Of a stretch of 64,000 bases of DNA, positions 58,594-64,000 are shown piece after piece. Position numbers and translations under genes: made by a program. The first letter of the stretch is position 1. Each line of letters opens with the position of its first letter. Source of the DNA: Blasia pusilla (lineage: Eukaryota; Marchantiophyta; Marchantiopsida; Blasiales); assembly GCA_050084515.1 (NCBI GenBank), contig CM114275.1, positions 20,522,001 through 20,586,000 on the forward strand, read 5' to 3'. A model generated the notes under the pieces. It was not told the DNA's origin and searched no databases. It saw only the letters and a program-made list of their open reading frames with translations.

Positions 58594-59868
58594 CTGTCAT
58601 GACCATACGGATTATGTCGTAGAGTATAGTGCTGGTAGAGGCCATTCCTTATGTAGGACCGTAGTGGCTTGGTAGAGATGCGGTTCCATACATAGGGTTG
58701 GGGGTTACTCACTTGGGGGTGACTTTCCCAGTAGGGCCCGCTCTTAGGTTGGAGGATATAAGGTGGCTTGCCCTCAAAGAACAGTCAGTTCTTTGAGTTG
58801 AGCCTGTTGCGTTGGGAGTTCTAGAGGTGTATGGAGAGCAAGTTTGTCTGATTTTTAGCTCGGAGTACGGAGCTCGGTTGTAGCTGAGTTTTTGTGGGGA
58901 GATAGCTATGGTGGTCAATTGAATTCTGATCGAAACAGATTTGATTTCGGTCACGTATTTGTGAAGTAATTTCTGATCGAAATTTCGCGGACTAGCTCAA
59001 GGTCTGGCTATGGTGGTGGCTATGGTGGGCGAACGGGGCATGTCTCGGCGTTTTGAGGCTTCGAGGCAACTCGTGGTAGCTCGGGGCGAGTGGGCGTGAG
59101 AGGCGGAGTAAGGAGCAAGGAGCAAGCAAGCAAGCTTGCTTGCTTGGGCGTGAGGCAATTTTTGTAGGATTTAGGATTTGAGTTTTGCATAACTGGTCAC
59201 CCATCTTTGGGTTATTCTGCCTGGAGGACTCTTAACTGCTGAGTTCTTAACTATGCCAGTGTACAGACTATTGTAGCTCATTTGGTGCTGTTCGGAGAGG
59301 TGTTAGGCACTTTATGCATCTCAGGTTTTTGGTTGATGTACCTCTAGCGCATAGAACGGTGTAGCCTCTCCATGCAGGTGATATTTTTGGGTGCTGCGAG
59401 TTCGACTAGCACGTCATCGACCGCATGGCGAGTAGTAGCTATTGCGTTAGAATTTTGTGGTGGGTTTGTGGATTTGAGGGCACCACGTTTGGTGGATTGT
59501 GTTACCTTGATTTCCATTTGCGATTGGAGGGTTGTCGTTGGATTTCTGTGTTTGGATCCCCTCCATTGTGCTTTTGCTTGCGCCCATTGTTAGGGTTTGA
59601 CGCTGATTTCCATAGTAGTGTTACTCCTGTGTGTACTCGATAGTGAGGCTAGAGTGATGACCGTGAGACCGTGGGAGTCTTCTTGTGGTGATGAGAGGTT
59701 AGGTTGCCTACACCCATAGCTAGTAGAGCTACAATAGTAGAGCGACATCGCGTCACTTGGGTAATTTGGTGGTGGTGCGGCATCGGCGTTGGTCATCACG
59801 GAGCTGTCGGGTGGTCGGTTGGGGATCGTAGTGCGGATGTGGTGGTTTCACACGGAGTGGATTTAGGT

Positions 59869-61183
59869 ATCGGCTACCTTTTCCACTTCCGCGGTTGATG
59901 AAGAGGAGGGCGAGGGTGTTCCAAACACCGAGTCTTCTACGTTGTTATCGAGTGTTGCGGCTCCATTGATTTGGGACATGGACGGTGGATATGGGGCCAT
60001 GAAGGGACCACGACGATACTCGGATGCAGTGGGTACCATTGAGTTTGAGGACTTCATGCAGGAGTTTGATATGTGGTGTGATATGCAGATGTTGCGGAAT
60101 GCCACGTTGTTTACACCCTTCTTGGCTTGGAAGGGGTTGTTTCAGCACTTGGAAGGACCACCCATGGATGATTACCATGAGTTTAGGAAGGACCATGTTC
60201 TTTGAGATTGAGGCATGGAGACAATATTGGTCTCCAGGCTATGTGTCTATCACCCATGGTGGTATTGGTAGTAGTGCTCCTACTATGCCAACCATCCCGA
60301 CGAGTGGTGCAGTACGAGCCGGAGTGGGGGTACCAGTGGAGGTACTAGTGGAGGTACTAGTGCCCCACCATCGTTTAGCCTGGTTGTAGAGTTCTTCAAG
60401 AGGTTGAAGAAGAACTATCAAGGAGTGAAGACGGAGAAGTTGAGGAATCTTCAGGACTTTGAGCGAAAAGATGGTGAGAGTCTTCGTGAGGCATACACGC
60501 GTATATCGACGCTTGATTTCATTACCAGGGTGTGGCGAGGATCAGCGATCGATTTTGGTATGGGATCTTGGGAGAGATTTGCGGGTAGGGTGCGTGATGC
60601 TACTCTTATGAGTGATGATTCACCCACATTGACCCATGTGTTTGCTCTATCTGAGAAGATTGAGCTTAACATGGTGAAGGAGAGAGTGGTGACATCCGCA
60701 TTCAGTAGGGATACAACTACTACTTCTCGTGTTCAGCCGCCCACCTCACATTCTCGTAGTAGTGGTGGCGGTAGTAGTAGTGGGAGTCGTGGGGGGTACA
60801 CGCGACCTCAGTCAAGTCCTAGAGGGACATTTGTGCAGAGACCATTGCCTTCATTTGCTGCCCCAGCAAGAAGGCGATCATGTTGGACATGTGGAGGTGA
60901 TCATGTTAGGAAGTTTTGTCCCCAAGAGGATGGGAGACGGACTTTGGAGGATGGGCCTCAGTCGGCCCCAACTCAGTGTGATCATTGCGGGAGACTAGGT
61001 CATCCTCGAGAGCGTTGCTTTGATCTTCATCGAGAGTTGAGATCAGGCCGTGGCCGTGGTGGAGTAGCTCCGAGAGGCCGAGGTGGTAGAGATGGTAGGG
61101 GTGGTAGAGGTGGACCAGTGGTTGGAGAGCCTACGGTGGCTACCCCTACCACTACGACAGTCGACTATGGTCGCCATGATTGA
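59869..61183 (+). pseudogene. gag of copy C with two CCHC zinc knuckles
   Basis: The first part, in frame 2 to 60205, has YGAMKGPRRYSDAVGTIEFE and WKGLFQHLEGPPMDDYHEF. A frameshift near 60190 moves to frame 3, then frame 2 resumes at 60404 (259 codons). The latter carries ESLREAYTRIS, then a serine/glycine linker, then CWTCGGDHVRKFC (C-x2-C-x3-H-x4-C, one residue shorter than usual) and CDHCGRLGHPRERC (C-x2-C-x4-H-x4-C). The end is rich in Arg/Gly (RGRGG repeats). Zinc knuckles bind the element RNA. Copy A lost this whole region. Confidence 0.82.
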
Positions 61184-61222
61184 GCGGTTGGAGCAGAAGT
61201 TGGCTACTATGGTTGGTATCCA

Positions 61223-63821
61223 AAGATAGATCGGGTTCGGGAGCAGGGCTTCCACCTCTTATGGAGGGATGATCTCTCTTATATGGCGAGTGCAAAGACA
61301 CGTTGAGGCATCAGTGCGATTCTGAGAGGAGCCACTGGAGCGTCGAGCCACGTGGTGCTCTTGTGGAGTTGGACCCACAGAGGGGTGAGGCGGGAGGCGA
61401 GGCTAGGCTTCCCGGTCATTCTTGTTATCCGAGGTGCTTAGGACTCCATCCATGGTTCCTACGCGAGCCTATTGAGCCGACAATGGGGATCGAGGCATCT
61501 ACATCGCGTGTAGTAGACACGGATGCAACATCGAGGCAAGATTGCGGATGGCAACCGGTGTTGGGATCCCCATTGTTTTCGCCACGGAGCGATGGCTTTA
61601 GGAGTTGACTTAGCTCTTGTATTTCAGCTAGCACCACATTGTGTGAACGTGGGGTGTTTCTTGCTACACGTGTTGAGGTGGATGAGGATGTTGCGGTGGA
61701 GCGACCCTCTATGTCGGGAGTAGCATTGAGTACGGTGCTACTTGGCGGCGGCGGCGAAGATGGATGCATAACCGGCCCGACCACCATTGATCGTGAGAGG
61801 CTTACACTGGTGTATGTATGTTGGACAACAGAGTGGGATCTTCCGATTGGTGAGTCCTACATGACAGGTGTATAGACCAAATAGAGTCTTGTTAGACTCG
61901 GTGCCCAGCCTTTGATGTTGGGAAAGGCGGCATGTAATGGTTTGGGTATTCGGAGGTCAGAGCTTGAGCCTTGCCCATTCCAGATTCAAACATCACTTGG
62001 AGGAGCCAATGATAGGTCTCAATTCATGACACGGGAGAAGTTTTTTCATGACAGTTGAGACCAGATCATGCGACCGATAGCTCCCGGTTGGGAGTATCTG
62101 CATGTAGTCACATAAACCGAGTCGTATGATGTACTAGTTGGAGGAGCGATTGTACCCGATGGGTTTTTTAGATGGATTCTTGGGTGAGACAGGCGTCTCA
62201 TAGACCAGGTTGGCAGTCCGAGGATGGACGTATGAGCCAAGTTCCTGTGAGATTTATTTCTTGGGCTCGACCATGAGGGTCTTCCCCAACACTGTTAGCA
62301 TATGTGGCTGGTTTTAGTGGAGTAGTCACTTGGCCAGGAGACTTTTTGGAGGGTAATGTTTCTGCTATGGATTCTCCTGCGCATGAGGAGGTAGAGGAGG
62401 TCCCTATTTTTGCAGCAGTGGCATCCTCATCGTTGGATGTGCCACTTTGGAGTTCAGGCGGTGCACTACGGTAGGAGGCTGATCGCCTAGTGCAGGAGGC
62501 TTGGTGTGAGGCTGTTATACCTCATGAGGAAGAGGAGGCCCCACGGCGGACTCCTACTTCTGGTCCAGTTGGGTTATCCCCTTTGGATACTATACCCATT
62601 GTATGGCAGTATCCGCCGGAGGGCATTTGTGTGTTAGATCTCTTTGGTGGGATTAGCACTTTGGTTTGGCGGCAAAGTGTTGCAGGCGGTATTCTGTCTT
62701 GGAGATACGTGTATGTGGAGCGAGATGAGACGTCCCAGAGAGTCTCATCCCGACATATTGGTCAATTGATGCGGAGATATCATGAGTTGTTTCCGCCATC
62801 AGCTATTCGTGGGTACCAGCGTGCTTTACCATCACACATTGCATTGTTGGGGGCGCAGGACCTTGAGAGGGTTGGTCCTGTGGATTTGGTGATTCTTTGG
62901 ATGGCCATGTCGGGTCATACACACGTCTTTGGTCGTGGTGAGGGATTACATGACCCTAGGTCTCGATTGTTTTGGGAGATGTTACGGGTGTTACGACATC
63001 TTGGTTCATCGAGCACGTGCTCTAGCTTACATTCGGAGAATGTTCCATTGTTGGGTGACACTCGGACCGGATGATGGCGAGTGTTCATGAGGTGCGGTCT
63101 TGGATTGGACCAGCGGTGTTGTTGGATGCAAACATGAGTTGGCTTGCGTGCACATCGCCCACGCTTGTGGTGGACAAACTTGTTGCCTAGGGAGGTTCTC
63201 GTCGAGCATATGATGCGGTCTGGCGGGATCCTCGCCTTACGAGTGGATAGTATCTTGATATCTTGGGCGACTTTCTCAAGTGGTGAGGGTTATTGATCGG
63301 TCACCCATGGCGGTGGTGAACCGTGTGGGGGGCGACCCTAGGATGGCACTACCCACATTTGTGAGTTTTCGCGTCACATGCCTACGGGGAAGGTGGTCCG
63401 GGGCTTGTATGGGATTCTCATGTGCGGCAGTTGGTGGAGCCTAACGCTGATGAGAGAGAGCGTGCGATGGGATTTACTCTTGGCGTGGCGGTTGTTGCTT
63501 CTATTTACGAGGCTTCACGACGTCATGTGTAGGGTCAGGCCATGAACCTGAATTGTTTGACTTGGATTTTGAGTCTTGGTATGGCCGAGCGGCGTCGACC
63601 GGACTATGTCGTGGGTCTTCCACCCCTTGTAATGAGTTCGATGGCTACCGGGGACGGTAGAGGCATCGGTCGGGGCGAGGAGAGTAGTATTTTGCATCCT
63701 TGGAGTAAATGGGATGTAATGGTTGGGCATGTGGAGTTGGTTGCTCATCTTTGGTGGAGGAGTTATTTGCTCAGATGATGGTGTAGCTAAGGGTGTATCA
63801 TCTTGTGAGGGGGTTATGTAG
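61223..63821 (+). pseudogene. protease and cytosine-C5 DNA methyltransferase of copy C
   Basis: It aligns with 17341-19959 of copy A. The DSGA site is damaged (the codons read GACTCGGTGCCC, near 61896). The methyltransferase has VLDLFGG at about 62634, the cysteine region TGGCCATGT with the Cys codon at 62908-62910, ENVP at about 63038 and LWWTN at about 63165, but frames change repeatedly. Where copy A has stops at 18634, 18901, 18994 and 19342, copy C has CAG, CAA, CAG and CGA. The TAG before the reverse transcriptase is at 63819-63821, followed by CGA CCA instead of CAG CCA. Confidence 0.82.
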
Positions 63822-64000
63822 CGACCAATGGCATCGTCCTCTCCCTCTAGTATGCCAAGTGGAGGAGACTTGGGAGCCATTACTTGGGCCCAAGCTTACG
63901 GGAGGTGAGAAACGGACGCTGACACGGTTCCTACGTGCTTATAGGAGTTGTTTTGCCTTTAGCATGAAGGAGTTAGGTTCTCTGGTTGGACCGGTATACG

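Larger units (their letters stand above)
58594..64000 (+). mobile_element. Ty3/gypsy retrotransposon with DNA methyltransferase, copy C (runs off the window)
   Basis: It starts with 227 bases matching the copy A LTR (TGTCATGACC..., TATA-like GGATATAAGG), then a leader, gag, protease, methyltransferase, and the start of the reverse transcriptase (FLRAYRSCFAFSMKELG at about 63925-63975). It is a close relative of copy A (roughly nine bases in ten by eye) but contains many small indels, so no long frame survives in the methyltransferase. The LTR lacks the first 105 bases of the copy A LTR and diverges after 58820. Confidence 0.88.

Noticed and set aside
1-64000. CRISPR arrays, rRNA, bacterial operons or phage genes
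   Set aside because: No regularly spaced repeats, no rRNA-like stretches, and all identifiable genes are spliced plant genes or plant-type transposons.

Overview
The window is nuclear DNA of a land plant. The evidence is spliced genes with long introns, two recognisable plastid/RNA-modification genes of plant type (an OEP37-like chloroplast outer-envelope pore and a SpoU/TrmH-family RNA 2'-O-methyltransferase), a PGG-domain membrane protein, and a dense mix of decayed hAT, LINE-like, Copia and Ty3/gypsy elements in AT-rich spacer with (GA)n tracts. I cannot name the species. A seed-free plant is plausible because methyltransferase-carrying retrotransposons have been reported from streptophyte algae, but this is weak.

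Layout. 0-0.7 kb: 3' end of a dead hAT transposase, a perfect hairpin and a tRNA-like remnant. 1.4-2.7 kb (minus): intact PGG-domain membrane-protein gene. 4.7-6.7 kb: 5'-truncated non-LTR reverse transcriptase pseudogene. 6.7-10.8 kb: AT-rich spacer with a tandem repeat and a small interrupted ORF. 10.8-14.8 kb (minus): OEP37-like gene, at least five exons, with phases agreeing at every junction I could place except across one uncertain exon. 14.8-17.3 kb: GC-rich spacer with short tandem repeats. 17.3-23.7 kb: retrotransposon copy A. 24.7-27.5 kb: unidentified exon-like ORFs and a dispersed repeat. 29.5-31.3 kb: Copia tail and LTR remnant interrupted by a second LINE-like fragment. 32.8-37.7 kb (minus): TrmH-family gene with four exons. 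38.4-38.8 kb: possible divergent first exon. 38.8-44.0 kb: gene-poor AT-rich DNA. 44.0-49.1 kb (minus): retrotransposon copy B. 49.1-58.6 kb: spacer, the second copy of the dispersed repeat, and no recognised gene. 58.6-64 kb: retrotransposon copy C, running off the window.

The main discovery is the Ty3/gypsy family present as copies A, B and C. Its order is gag (two zinc knuckles in C), aspartic protease (DSGA), a complete DNMT3/DRM-like cytosine-C5 DNA methyltransferase with motifs I, IV, VI, VIII, IX and X, reverse transcriptase/RNase H, integrase and, in the only copy where the end can be read (A), a C-terminal PHD-type zinc finger. All three copies carry an in-frame TAG between the methyltransferase and the reverse transcriptase. 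In A and B it sits in UAG-CAR-YYA, the tobamovirus-type readthrough context, which suggests that the methyltransferase is made as part of the upstream product and Pol by readthrough. Several other in-frame stops in A and B are at codons where another copy has CAG, CAA or CGA, or can be explained by a C-to-T change, as expected for methylated cytosines that deaminated. Copy C differs from A in a peculiar, repeated way at CAG/CTG sites that looks like a base-calling or assembly signature. All three copies look inactive as sequenced.
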